Assembly: GCF_014066305.1 (NCBI RefSeq)
Contig: NW_023501126.1
Location: forward strand, 1-64,000
Length of the DNA: 64,000 nucleotides
Direction of reading: 5' to 3'
Origin: Letharia columbiana
Taxonomy: Eukaryota > Ascomycota > Lecanoromycetes > Lecanorales > Parmeliaceae
A model generated the notes under the pieces. The model was given only the letters and a program-made list of their open reading frames with translations, searched no databases and had not been told where the DNA came from. Numbering within the stretch: position 1 is the first letter of the stretch; each line of letters opens with the position of its first letter. This document shows, one piece after another, positions 55,092-64,000 of this stretch. The position numbers were made by a program, and so were the translations under genes.

Positions 55092-57517
55092 CTAAACATT
55101 CAAATCCACCCTTCCCCCTTTCCGAATCACATCCTCGTACTTCGCCAACGCGCTCTCAACTTCGCCACCAGGCCCTGTGAATTTATCCACTTGCTGCGGT
55201 GCCCTACCGTAGAAACTCTTGGGTTCAAGCAATTGATCCAGCTGTCCAATGATCGGCTTGAAGAACTCTTGTTTTCGGATACGGTCGAGTAGGTCGTTGT
55301 CCTTGCCTTCCATTTTGACGGCCGCGGCAGCTTGGTGGGAGAGGACGCGGATTTCTTCGTGGGCTTCTTGCCGGGAGACGCCGACTTCGGAGAGGGCCAT
55401 GATGATGTTTTCGCTGCGGAAGGGGTCAGTGCTGAGAATTCTGGGGTGCGGGTTGGGGAAACTGGACGCACGTAGCCATGAAGGGAAGTTCTTGGGCTAT
55501 TCGCCTCTCGATGACGGCTGGGTACACGACAAGACCGGACATTACCTACAATGATTAGCATATGTCGCTCTTAGGTATGCGTGCTACTACATTACATACA
55601 TTGTCCAAAAGTAGCATCAACGCATCAGCGCAAAGGAATGATTCCGGAATGCTAATTCTTCGGATTGCACTATCATCTGTAGTAGACCTTGTCAGATTCC
55701 GAAAGCCCTCATCCTATCCCCTGGCAGGGTGTGCAATCCAGGGATTCAGTCCTGCGCTCTATGCCAAAGAGTAGGAATGGACCCCTGAAATGTACACCGA
55801 AACTTAATGAGTCATACACCTGAAATGTACACCCTACCAGCGGATGGAATAATCGACTGGTCACTTACCTAGCGTTCGTTCGAACCACTGATGAGCATAC
55901 GTAGCCATAGCGTCCATTGGCAGGTTCTGCAGCTTCCGTCCGAGCGCGCATCCTCGCTCGGAGCGCATGGGATTTCTTTTGAACGCCATTGCGGAACTTC
56001 CGATTTGATCTGTTTCGAACGGTTCTTCGATTTCTTTCATCATTGCGGAATGGCGGATGTCTGTGAAAATGCGCTCGCACTGGTGGTTTTCTGGGTCAGT
56101 GGTTGCAACACAAGACATGGATCAGAAAGCGGTATGGACTGGACAAATTGCTCACTGTCGCGCCGAACGAGCCAAGAGAGTTGCAGACGTCGAGATCGAT
56201 CTTGCGAGAGTACGTCTGAGAGCTGATGGTGAAGACTGATTCGAAACCCGCCTTCTTCGTAACAAGCTCGTCGAGCTCCTCTACTTTAGAATGGTCTCCT
56301 CTGAACAGAGAAAGGAAAGTGCCTTGCGTGCCAGTAGCCCTGGAGATGCATTAGCGAACTTGGGGAGCTGATTGCACCGCGAAATCTACCCTTTGACGCC
56401 TCGGAAGCGAAGATCTGACCTAGAACGCTCAATGTTCCTTAAATCCATTAAAAGATCTTGAATCCAGAGACATGTTCTCTTTCCCTATAATGATTTCGGA
56501 GTCAGCATTACTTCTTCAAGACAAGAACCCGAACATTGACACAGGCGGAAGGGGTATCAAGCGTCCTTTACTCCCGAACCATGTCTTTGAAACCAGATAA
56601 TGGTTCGGAACAGGAGGCAAAAGCATCCTGCTCCTGGATCATGTCTCGCAACTCCAATAATGGTCTGGAATAGGAGGGTTTTGTTCGGAAAAGATACATA
56701 CCACGGTGGTCAATGCTGCCGGCTGGCCGTGGGTGTATCCAAGGCATGCTTGGTCTCGATATTTGCGGGCGAAGTCTGACAGCTTCTTTATTACTGTGGC
56801 AAGCTTTGGTAAGAGAAGGTCGAGTCCATCTCTCAGGAAAATGAGATCGGCGTTGTCTGTTACGTAGCTGTCTTTGGTTAGGATCCGTTCAATCTTCATA
56901 GAATGCAAGGCGGACCAAGATGTGGCTCCCAGATGAATGATGCCTGCAGCACTAGGCGCGGCCAACCCGAAGCCATGAACGTGGGCCATCACCTACAGAT
57001 CGGTTAGATGAATAGATATGTTATTCGAGGCATCCTACGTCGTGTCGCCTCCTCTTCTCTTCCACCTCTATCAGCGCGAATTCTTCGTCTCTGATAATTA
57101 TATGAGATTGCATTTCGGCCAAGGCCTGATCTGAAATGCCTGCTAGCCCAAGCTCTTTCTCTGCTTCCGCTAGCCAAGTCTATCTTTTGATTAATTTTGA
57201 GGAAGCAAGCATCCTGAGACGTGCTGAAAAGGTGGAGTCAGACGAACCCAAAGTCGTCTCCATGTTGAGAAGCGGTTCCGAGGGGAGAAGAGCTGCTTCA
57301 TCTCCTCTGGCACGATTGGGGGTCAGCGTTGCTTTTCTATGGTAGACTGATATGATGCTTGCAAGACAGGTCCCGGGAGTTAGAAATGCTCATTTTGCTC
57401 CCGAAACATGTCTTGCGACCCACTTCAGTACCAAATAGGAAAGATCATTCTCGGTACCTACGTACCGGTACAGTATCGCGAGTTGAATGGAGTTTGATAC
57501 TCATTGTTGGAAGCCAT
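55092..57517 (-). CDS. Adenylosuccinate lyase, diverged and intron-rich
   Basis: Eleven exons: 55092..55413, 55472..55545, 55600..55676, 55869..56079, 56156..56339, 56390..56484, 56702..56867, 56916..56992, 57039..57179, 57248..57306, 57466..57517; 485 aa. The enzyme splits SAICAR and adenylosuccinate in purine synthesis. Landmarks: '[15 protein letters not shown]', '[20 protein letters not shown]', '[18 protein letters not shown]', '[20 protein letters not shown]', '[18 protein letters not shown]', 'FRGVKGATGTQ' and superfamily signature '[16 protein letters not shown]', then '[10 protein letters not shown]' and 'ELPFMATENIIMA'. Odd: the conserved 'THYQPAQ' reads 'THGQPAA', the usual Gly of 'GQTYSRK' is Ser, and the C-terminus is extended. 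All introns have GT-AG ends and restore family sequence, so it is intact, but it may be a diverged paralogue. Confidence 0.85.
55677..55868 (-). repeat. Adenylosuccinate lyase intron 8 with duplicated 15-mer
   Basis: Long (192-nt) intron that contains CCTGAAATGTACACC twice (55784-55798 and 55819-55833 on the plus strand), 35 nt apart. Not clearly part of the hairpin intron family. Confidence 0.6.
56485..56701 (-). repeat. Introner-like intron 5 of adenylosuccinate lyase, with internal duplication
   Basis: Longest intron of the gene (217 nt). It contains two related copies of the core: one around 'GAGACATGATCCAGGAGC', one around 'AAGACATGGTTCGGGAG', each near an ACCATTAT word. The 3' end GCTGACTCCGAAATCATTAT plus AG matches GMP synthase intron 7. 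Confidence 0.65.
57307..57465 (-). repeat. Introner-like intron 1 of adenylosuccinate lyase, clear hairpin
   Basis: Intron of 159 nt with the best-preserved hairpin: arm GCAAGACATGTTTCGGGAG pairs with CTCCCGGGACCTGTCTTGC around a loop of ~18 nt. The 3' part 'AACGCTGACCCCCAATC' resembles the shared branch-point end. Confidence 0.65.
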
Positions 57518-57829
57518 ACTGCATTAAAGTCGAAGAAAAAGACCCTTGCGAGAAGTCGATTTTGAAAAACCAGACAATAACCTGATTTTATGTGCAGTTG
57601 AGATGATTGATGTCTTTCTACAATTATATTTTTCTCAGATGAAAGTATCACCTTGCTATTTGTAGTGGAAATTTTTTGGTCCCGGAATTTGTTTTTGTCC
57701 AGCTTCTTTCGCGGAGCTTAGAATGTGCGGGAATGCGGGACCAATCAAATTTCACGAATTAGCGTGTGCAGAAAACGTTGGAATACTTGGCACTGAGATT
57801 CTCACACACACCCCACTAAAAGTAGTATT

Positions 57830-59216
57830 GAGTAGATGAATCTTCTTCCATATTATATTCTACCACCTTCCTTATTATATTTAAAAGCTCTTATATATCT
57901 CACTTAGTCGATTCTTAGTATTTTACTTTAATATTTCGAAATATCTTCTAATCGACGTAGTTAGGATTTTTCTTTTTTATTAATCTTCCCTTCGACTAGA
58001 TAGTCTAAGAGATCTAAGAAGATATTCTCTTATATCTAAGCGATTATTAAGAATAGCTAATTAGATCTTAGTAATAATTAGCTAAATATAATTACCCTCG
58101 CTTTTAAACTTAAAGACTCTTATATTAAAGTCGTTTATAAATATATAATTTTAAAAAATATATAAGCTTAATAGATTATAATAATAAATAGAGTTAAAAT
58201 TTAGTAATAACGATAGAAGAAAGAATAGAAGGCGAAGATAGTTAAATACGATAAAGAGAAGGCTAGACGTCGTCTTACTAAAGAGCGCCGATTAAGAATT
58301 ATTTAAAACGAGCCGATTACTTTAAATATAGAGAAATTAAAAATAAAGAAATAGACTAATAACCTATTTTTAAATCTATTAGCTACTCTACGAGTTAATA
58401 AGCGTTTAAAATAATCTATAAACCTCGAAGTTTAAAGACTTAACGTATTTAGTATATTATTATTTAAATAAATACTTATTAAGATAATTAAGAAAAGAGA
58501 TAGTTACTTTAAGAGCTGAAAACTCGTTAACTATATAATTAATATACGTTCTATTTATAATAGAGTTATATAAATCTTATAATTAATTAATAATCTTTCC
58601 GAGGCTAAATAAAATAAAACTATTAAAGTTATTACTTAGAAAGTCGATAATTAAAAGCCTAAATTAATCGTAAAGATCGAGATCTCAGCTAAGGTTAATA
58701 AGTCTTTATAAAAATCTACGTTTATATCTATATTAATAAAAGAATTTATATTAATTAATAGACTTATTTAAATAAATAAACTACTAGATAGAGTAAGAAT
58801 TAAAGCGAATATACTTTAGACTACTAATAACTTCGATAAAGAGCTACTTAACTATTAATAATATTATAATACTCGCTATAGAAATAAGAATAACTAATAC
58901 TTCGTCGATTACTCTAATAAGTATTATAATATAAATTATACTTAATAGTCTTTTTAAAGTAAGACTATAGTAAATAATAAATCGAATATATTAATCTATT
59001 AGTCTTTTATTAGATTATATAATTTCTAAGTTTATAATTAAAACGCTATAAATATAGACTCGCGAAAGTCTCTTTAGAAGATTAAAAGAGAGAAGGCTAA
59101 GAGCGAAAGAGAAGAAGCTATCGACTTTATAGTAAGATATATAATCTTTAATAAGTAGTAGCTAAAAATACGATTAGCTGAATCTATAACGGATTCTATA
59201 AAATAAATAGCCTTAT
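57830..59216. repeat. AT-rich, probable RIP-degraded DNA
   Basis: From ~57.83 kb the sequence is dominated by A/T with TA-rich words and many stops in all frames; no gene is recognised. The normal-looking 300 nt before it hold the adenylosuccinate lyase promoter. This block continues past the inserted LTR element. Confidence 0.7.
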
Positions 59217-59358
59217 TGTTAAGGAATCATTATGGTTTGACTCATATATGTGTGTGGTGTAAAAGATGTTGATTAATCTATGTGGTCTGCAGGTAGATAT
59301 GTGCGGTGCCAAGCCTACGCTAGTGGCCCTATGAGTATCCCTGAGGCATCTCATGACA
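59217..59358 (-). repeat. LTR, 3' copy (minus-strand orientation)
   Basis: 142 bp, differs from the other LTR at three sites, all transitions. Ends TGTTAAGG...CATGACA on the plus strand. Confidence 0.9.
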
Positions 59359-59543
59359 ATTGCCCACAAAAAACAGAGAAATGCCATGTCCTCATGGCAA
59401 GAAGTATGCATGCATAAATGAGTTTTCGAAATGCTGGAAAGGAATAAAGACACCAGGCCGATTAGTGGTATGAATCCCACGAGTTCTCCTACCGCAGTGA
59501 AACCATTCGAATGATGAAATGATGAGCAAGACATCGGACGGTT

Positions 59544-60170
59544 TCAATTCGTCCAAATATGCATCGTCCGATAGGTGACCCTTGCCTGCAGAGGTCCAAT
59601 TGGCTGCGATCGACGTAGTAGGTCCTTCTCTTGTGTGCTCATTGCAGTGATGTACCACAATGTGATATTGTCTAGGCATGCAGAGATAGCAGGCCAAATC
59701 GTAGTGTCGTTCTCCGCCTGCTGAGTGGTAATTTGATGTGGAACCGTGGAGAGTATATGACGTGGGATTATGGAGAGCTGAGCCGTGTTCTTGCTGATGG
59801 TGGCCTTGTTGTCGCTTGCTTTCTCCGCAGTGTTCTCCGCAGTGTTCTCCGCATTTGCCTGTTGTAGTGACTCCTCCTCTTGTTCAACTGAGTGCTCTGG
59901 CTGAGTGGCTGACTGAGTGGCTGGCTGAGTGGCTGGCTGAGTGGCTAGCTGAGTGACTGACTGAGTAGGTGACTGAGGGGCTAGCTGAGTTGGCTGAGTG
60001 GCTGGCTGAGTAGGCCTAGATCGAGCTTCCCATTGGGCCATCTTATCGTCAAAGGATAGTAGATCGAATGCTTCAAGTGCTTGTAGCTCCGTAGGAGTCA
60101 TGCGGGATTTGATTATTGCTATCATCTGATCAAGCCTCGCAAGTGATTGGTCGAAGGTATTTGAAGCCAT
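59544..60170 (-). CDS. ORF of the LTR element, Gln/Thr-Pro repeat protein
   Basis: 208 aa, the only long ORF inside the LTR element. It starts 'MASNTFDQSLARLDQMIAII', then has a repetitive stretch (~55-95) of the pattern Gln-Pro-Ala-Thr ('QPATQPTQLAPQSPTQS'), mirrored in the DNA as a 12-bp GAGTGGCTGGCT-type minisatellite near 59,890-60,010. An acidic part with the repeat 'AENTAENTAEKA' follows, then a C-terminal 80 residues with Trp and Tyr ('LDNITLWYITAM'). It could be a remnant capsid (gag-like) protein, but no zinc knuckle or known gag domain is seen. It sits in the transcribed orientation implied by the primer-binding site. Confidence 0.55.
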   Translation of the reverse strand: MASNTFDQSLARLDQMIAIIKSRMTPTELQALEAFDLLSFDDKMAQWEARSRPTQPATQPTQLAPQSPTQSVTQLATQPATQPATQSATQPEHSVEQEEESLQQANAENTAENTAEKASDNKATISKNTAQLSIIPRHILSTVPHQITTQQAENDTTIWPAISACLDNITLWYITAMSTQEKDLLRRSQPIGPLQARVTYRTMHIWTN

Positions 60171-60370
60171 GGTGTATCGACAGGCCTAGTGAAAGGATCG
60201 ATGGGACGGTGTTAAAAGATACTCGATGACAGCGAGTGTGTTGAAGGATCGGCTTAGAGCGTTATACTATTAGGTGTTGATGTGGGCTTTGCGTAAACGT
60301 GTGGTGTAGACGTGGCTCGTAAAGAGACGTCTAGTACATCATAGGATCAAGTGGAATTAGATCTTAAGGT

Positions 60371-60380
60371 GTTGCTACCA
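60371..60380 (-). other. Candidate retrotransposon primer-binding site
   Basis: TGGTAGCAAC on the minus strand, two nt inside the 5' LTR. It starts like the complement of a tRNA 3' end (...CUACCA), as in initiator-Met-primed elements; the match beyond seven nt is not checked. Confidence 0.5.
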
Positions 60381-60382
60381 AT

Positions 60383-60524
60383 TGTTAAGGAATCATTATG
60401 GTTTGACTCATATATGTGTGTGGTGTAAAAGATGTTGATTAATCTATGTGGTCTGCAGGCAGATATGTGCGGTGCCAAGCCTACGCTAGTGGCCCTATGA
60501 GTGTCCCTAAGGCATCTCATGACA
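60383..60524 (-). repeat. LTR, 5' copy (minus-strand orientation)
   Basis: 142 bp, direct repeat of 59217-59358. It is followed by the CTTAT target duplication. Confidence 0.9.
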
Positions 60525-60529
60525 CTTAT

Positions 60530-61449
60530 ATTAATAGTAGTAAAGATCTTCTTAGTTTATAATATATTCGTTTATATATTAATAAGAATATTAATTATCG
60601 AGGCCTTAGTTATAGTTATTATATATTTTATCTTCTTCTTAAACGTATTTATCTTAAGTGTATCTATTTTAAATATATACTCTATAGCTATTATAGCTAT
60701 CTTAAGTATATTAATATATCTTAATATCTACTTAATAGTCTACTTCTACTTCTTCTTTCATTTTTACTTAAAGCTTAAATTCTATAGATAAATTAGATTT
60801 AGATTATTTAGTTATAAAGTAATTCTTTAAATAAAAAAGGTCTTAGACCTCTAAGGCGGTATAAAAGAATAAGATCGTAGAGGTAAAACGTATTATTAAT
60901 ATAAATATATAAATAATTAAGTATCTAAAAGTAATAAAGAATTTTATATCTACTATATATCGTATTATTATATAATTAAAGATTTCTAATACTTTAACTA
61001 GAGGCTTTAAGATAGATTTAAAGATATTTAAGTTTTAATAGCGATAGATAAAGATTTTAATAACTCTAAGATAGTAGTAATAATAGTAAATATAGTTTAG
61101 TCTTTAAAATCTATCTAAATATCGCACTTATTAAAAGCCTTATTTAACTTTCTTATATTCGTCTTAAAGATATAGTCTTCTATAGTATTATACTTAAAAT
61201 ACTCTCTCGAAAAGCGATTATATTAACTTCTTCTTATGATATATTATAAAAAGTTATTAAAGTTCTTTTAGAACTAAGGCTATATCTTATAAAAGTATCT
61301 TTAAATTTATATCTTTAAGATATTAAAAGAGAGCTCGATAAAATTAAAATCTAATAAGTAGAGAGGTAAATATCGAATCTCGTAATTATATTAACGAATT
61401 ATCTTCTCGATATAAGAATTATAGTATATATTAGTATTATTTATAATTA
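60530..61449. repeat. AT-rich, probable RIP-degraded DNA (continuation)
   Basis: Same composition as 57.83-59.2 kb. A 96-aa ORF here is an Ile/Tyr/Phe-rich product of composition, not a gene. Confidence 0.65.
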
Positions 61450-63340
61450 TTAGTATATATAATAGAATAAGATAGAACTAAACTAGAAAATCTTAAATTT
61501 GTATATACAGCCAATTATAAATTTAGAGTTATTACGCTCTTTGATTAGACCAGCTAAGTCATCGCGGGTAAATAAATTAGCGTCCGCAACCATCAAAATC
61601 TCGCCCTCCCGCGCCTCCCTCATTAAAAAAATAGGTGTACGTTATTCACAATAGTAATAACTTTTTTGTTTTCTATTAAAATTTTGGAGCGCTATTTGCG
61701 CTTTTCGAATTTTTAAGAATTTTGAAATTTGGTCTTATAATTATTAAAGCGCAAGGAATTCAAATATCGCTCACCAAAGTTCGCTCACCAAAGTTCGCTC
61801 ACCAAAGATCGCTCACCTATTTACTCGATAGCCCTGATCAAAAAAATGATTATGAATTTAATTCATAGGCCTTTACTCGTAATATTATAATAAATTAAGA
61901 AAATATCGTAATAAGATAGTAACTCGTTAATTAATTATCGAAAGAAGACTTTAATATTAAATTATCTCTTTTTAAATCTAATATAGAGTAGATATTTATT
62001 TACTATATAGAGATCTACACCGAAAGTTCTATACTCGTTAAGACTCTTACGCTTAAACTTCGAATAACGCTTTATCTAAAGGATTATCTAGATAATATAT
62101 CTAAAGTTCTTCGAAATCGCACCTAGCTCTAGTTAGATTTCGAGACTTAATACTTCTATTAAGGCTAAAAGAAGTATCTTAAATTTCATTATACGCTATA
62201 AGAAGATATTTCTAGACTTCTTCTCTATAGAGTCGCTTTTCGAAAGTAGGATTAGGGCTATACTAGTGCGAGTGTAGAACTTTCGATATAGACCTCTATA
62301 TACGTTAAAAGTATATTTTAGAAATACTCTCTTTTTAAATCTATATAATATTAATCGTTTTAATTAATAAAAGTATAAACTCTATATTATTAGCTTATAA
62401 ATTTATTAAATAAAGTCTTATCTATAAAGACTAGCTACTCTATAATTATATAAAAAAACTTTATAATCTAATATAGACGAAGCTTCTTATTCTATCGATA
62501 TTTAACTCTTTAATTAATTTTCTTATTTAAGTATCTTCTCTTAAGAGTTTTTAATATTATAAATTAATATATAAATAGATTACTAGTCGAAAAGATATAA
62601 TATAATATAAGATATTAATCTATTATATTATACTCTAATATAATATAAGTTATTAAGATTTATATTATTTTATATCTAATATAGTATAGGATTTTAATAG
62701 AATATCTTACGATATAATATATCTATAATATTATATTATAAAATAACGAGTAAAGACCTATAAATTAAATTCATAATCATTTTTTTTGATCGGGGCTGTC
62801 GAGTAAATTTTGGTGAGCGATCTTTAGTGAGCGATATCTGAATTCCTTATCTTTAAATATCTATAAGACTAAATTTAATAATTCTTTTTTTATCTGAAAG
62901 CCCACATTATACTCTATAGTTTAAATAAAAAATTTTAAAATTTTAATAGAAAACAAAAAAGTTATTCTAAAATCAAATAATGTATACCTGTTTTTTTTGA
63001 TCAGGGCTGTCCGGCTGTCGAGCGAACTCTGGTGAGCGATATTTGAATTCCTTGCGCTTTAATAATTATAAGACCAAATTTCAAAATTCTTAAAAATTCG
63101 GAAAGCGCAGACTGCGCTCCAAAATTTAAAATTTAAAATCTCAAAAAGTTAATAGAAAACAAAAAAGTTTTTCTATATGTTAATAATGTACACCTATTTT
63201 TTTAATAGTTGCGGACGCTAATTTGTTTACCCGCGATATCTAATCAAAAAGCGTAGACCTAACGAATTAATAATTGGCTGCACATATAAATTCAAGGTTT
63301 TCTAGTTTAGCTCTACCTTATTCTATTATATATACTAATA
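61450..63340. mobile_element. Nested inverted-repeat (TIR) DNA element, degenerate
   Basis: Left arm ~61450-61890 and right arm ~62735-63340 are inverted copies. From outside in: a block with 'TATATAATAGAATAAG' and 'CTAAACTAGAAAA'; a block with 'AAATTAGCGTCCGCAAC'; a block with 'GGAATTCAAATATCGCTCAC'; and an inner end 'TTTACTCGATAGCCCTGATC' with 'ATGATTATGAATTTA'. The right arm carries the middle block twice (from ~62,810 and ~63,025), so one element sits in another or part was duplicated. The interior (~61890-62735) is AT-degraded without a transposase ORF. The arms keep more GC than their surroundings. Confidence 0.65.
61768..61820. repeat. 14-bp tandem repeat in left arm
   Basis: TCGCTCACCAAAGT repeated three times and a partial fourth, inside the left inverted arm. 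The right arm has only one or two copies of the complementary word. Confidence 0.85.
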
Positions 63341-64000
63341 TATATATAAGATATCTCGATTAAGATTTCTATATTTAGAAGTAATTATTCTAATTATTAT
63401 TCTAGTTAATAATTACGCTAAATTAATAAGATATAGAATTAAATATAATTATATTTTATTACTTTATATATATAAAAGAAAGCGAGCTATATCTACTAGT
63501 AATAAGAAAAGCTTATCTTCTTCTAATATTAACCGCGCGAAATTCGCTAATACTTTATAATTAAAATTATCGATAATAATTTTATACGCTTATTATATAT
63601 TTTCGATATCGTTATCTAGTATAAAATTATATATATTATAATTATAATCTTTTTATTAAATCGTTAATTTAGAAAAATTAATATATTTCTTAGTATTCTC
63701 TTAAAAGTATTATAGCTTAATATAATAAATTATATTTCTTTAAGCTATCTTCTCGCGATATATAAAAAAAAATTAGATATAAAAAGTATATAAAAGTATA
63801 TTTAATAATTCTAAAACGAATTAGCGATATCTATAATAATAATTAAAATTAAAAATTAGATATATTTAAATAAGAGGTAGTTTTATATTACTCGTATAAT
63901 AGCGATAGTAATAATTAAGATTAAAATATTAATTTAAATAGCGTAACTTTTATAGTAAGCTTTTTATTATTATACGCTAAATTAATTATATATAAATAAA
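63341..64000. repeat. AT-rich, probable RIP-degraded DNA
   Basis: Very AT-rich to the end of the window; no gene recognised. Confidence 0.6.

Larger units (their letters stand above)
59217..60524 (-). mobile_element. Short LTR retrotransposon-like element inserted in AT-rich DNA
   Basis: 1,308-bp unit bounded by two 142-bp direct repeats (TG...CA ends) and flanked on both sides by CTTAT (59212-59216 and 60525-60529), a 5-bp target-site duplication. Read on the minus strand, the 5' LTR is followed after 2 nt by TGGTAGCAAC (60371-60380), a plausible primer-binding site for an initiator-Met-type tRNA end. The interior is ~1 kb with a single 208-aa ORF and no reverse transcriptase, so it is non-autonomous. 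Its composition is normal while the DNA on both sides is AT-degraded, so it landed later. Confidence 0.85.

Noticed and set aside
60501..60791. 96-aa hydrophobic ORF in AT-rich DNA
   Set aside because: It is Ile/Tyr/Phe-rich as expected from AT composition, overlaps the LTR end and matches no family.
1..64000. CRISPR arrays, operons, bacterial promoters
   Set aside because: The window is fungal nuclear DNA with spliceosomal introns; the tandem repeats seen have no spacer structure.

Overview
The window looks like nuclear DNA of a filamentous ascomycete (Pezizomycotina, probably Dothideomycetes-like). Most genes are broken by many short GT-AG introns of about 45-60 nt. The proteins match fungal families, and the sequence alternates between GC-balanced gene-rich DNA and very AT-rich, gene-less blocks of the kind left by repeat-induced point mutation (RIP). 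Placement below subphylum is inference. Protein lengths below come from exon joins made by hand from splice consensus, reading-frame continuity and recalled family motifs.

Layout. 1-24,000 is a dense housekeeping block: NECAP-like endocytosis protein, KRE2-type mannosyltransferase, PAT1, U2 snRNP A', an RNase III-domain protein, VPS15 head-to-head with CCT1, prolyl-tRNA synthetase, a secreted/membrane SH3 protein and an aryl-alcohol-dehydrogenase-like aldo-keto reductase. 24,000-30,400 is sparser: an F-box-like ORF, ELP4 and about 3 kb with little recognisable. 30,452-36,906 holds a divergent pair of kinase-like genes: a kinase/Sel1/ankyrin protein and a HeLo-domain/pseudokinase protein, a layout that recalls animal RIPK and MLKL. 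After a small AT-rich island (37.5-38.4 kb) come RPB8, a Nudix protein, an OPI10/Hikeshi protein, a DUF3445 protein, MDV1, chorismate mutase and BCP1. 49.5-57.5 kb holds two intron-rich genes for purine interconversion, GMP synthase (16 exons, two GC-AG introns) and adenylosuccinate lyase (11 exons), with a poorly resolved zinc-finger gene between them.

From about 57.8 kb to the end the sequence is AT-rich and gene-poor. It carries a clean 1.3-kb LTR element (142-bp LTRs, 5-bp target duplication, primer-binding site, one ORF) inserted in degenerate DNA, and a large nested inverted-repeat element (61.45-63.34 kb).

The two strongest unusual signals are: (1) a family of related long introns in GMP synthase, adenylosuccinate lyase and prolyl-tRNA synthetase that share a hairpin core and a branch-point/acceptor end, resembling introner-like elements; (2) the RIPK-like/MLKL-like divergent gene pair, in which a 45-nt intron supplies the only stop codon between the HeLo domain and the pseudokinase.
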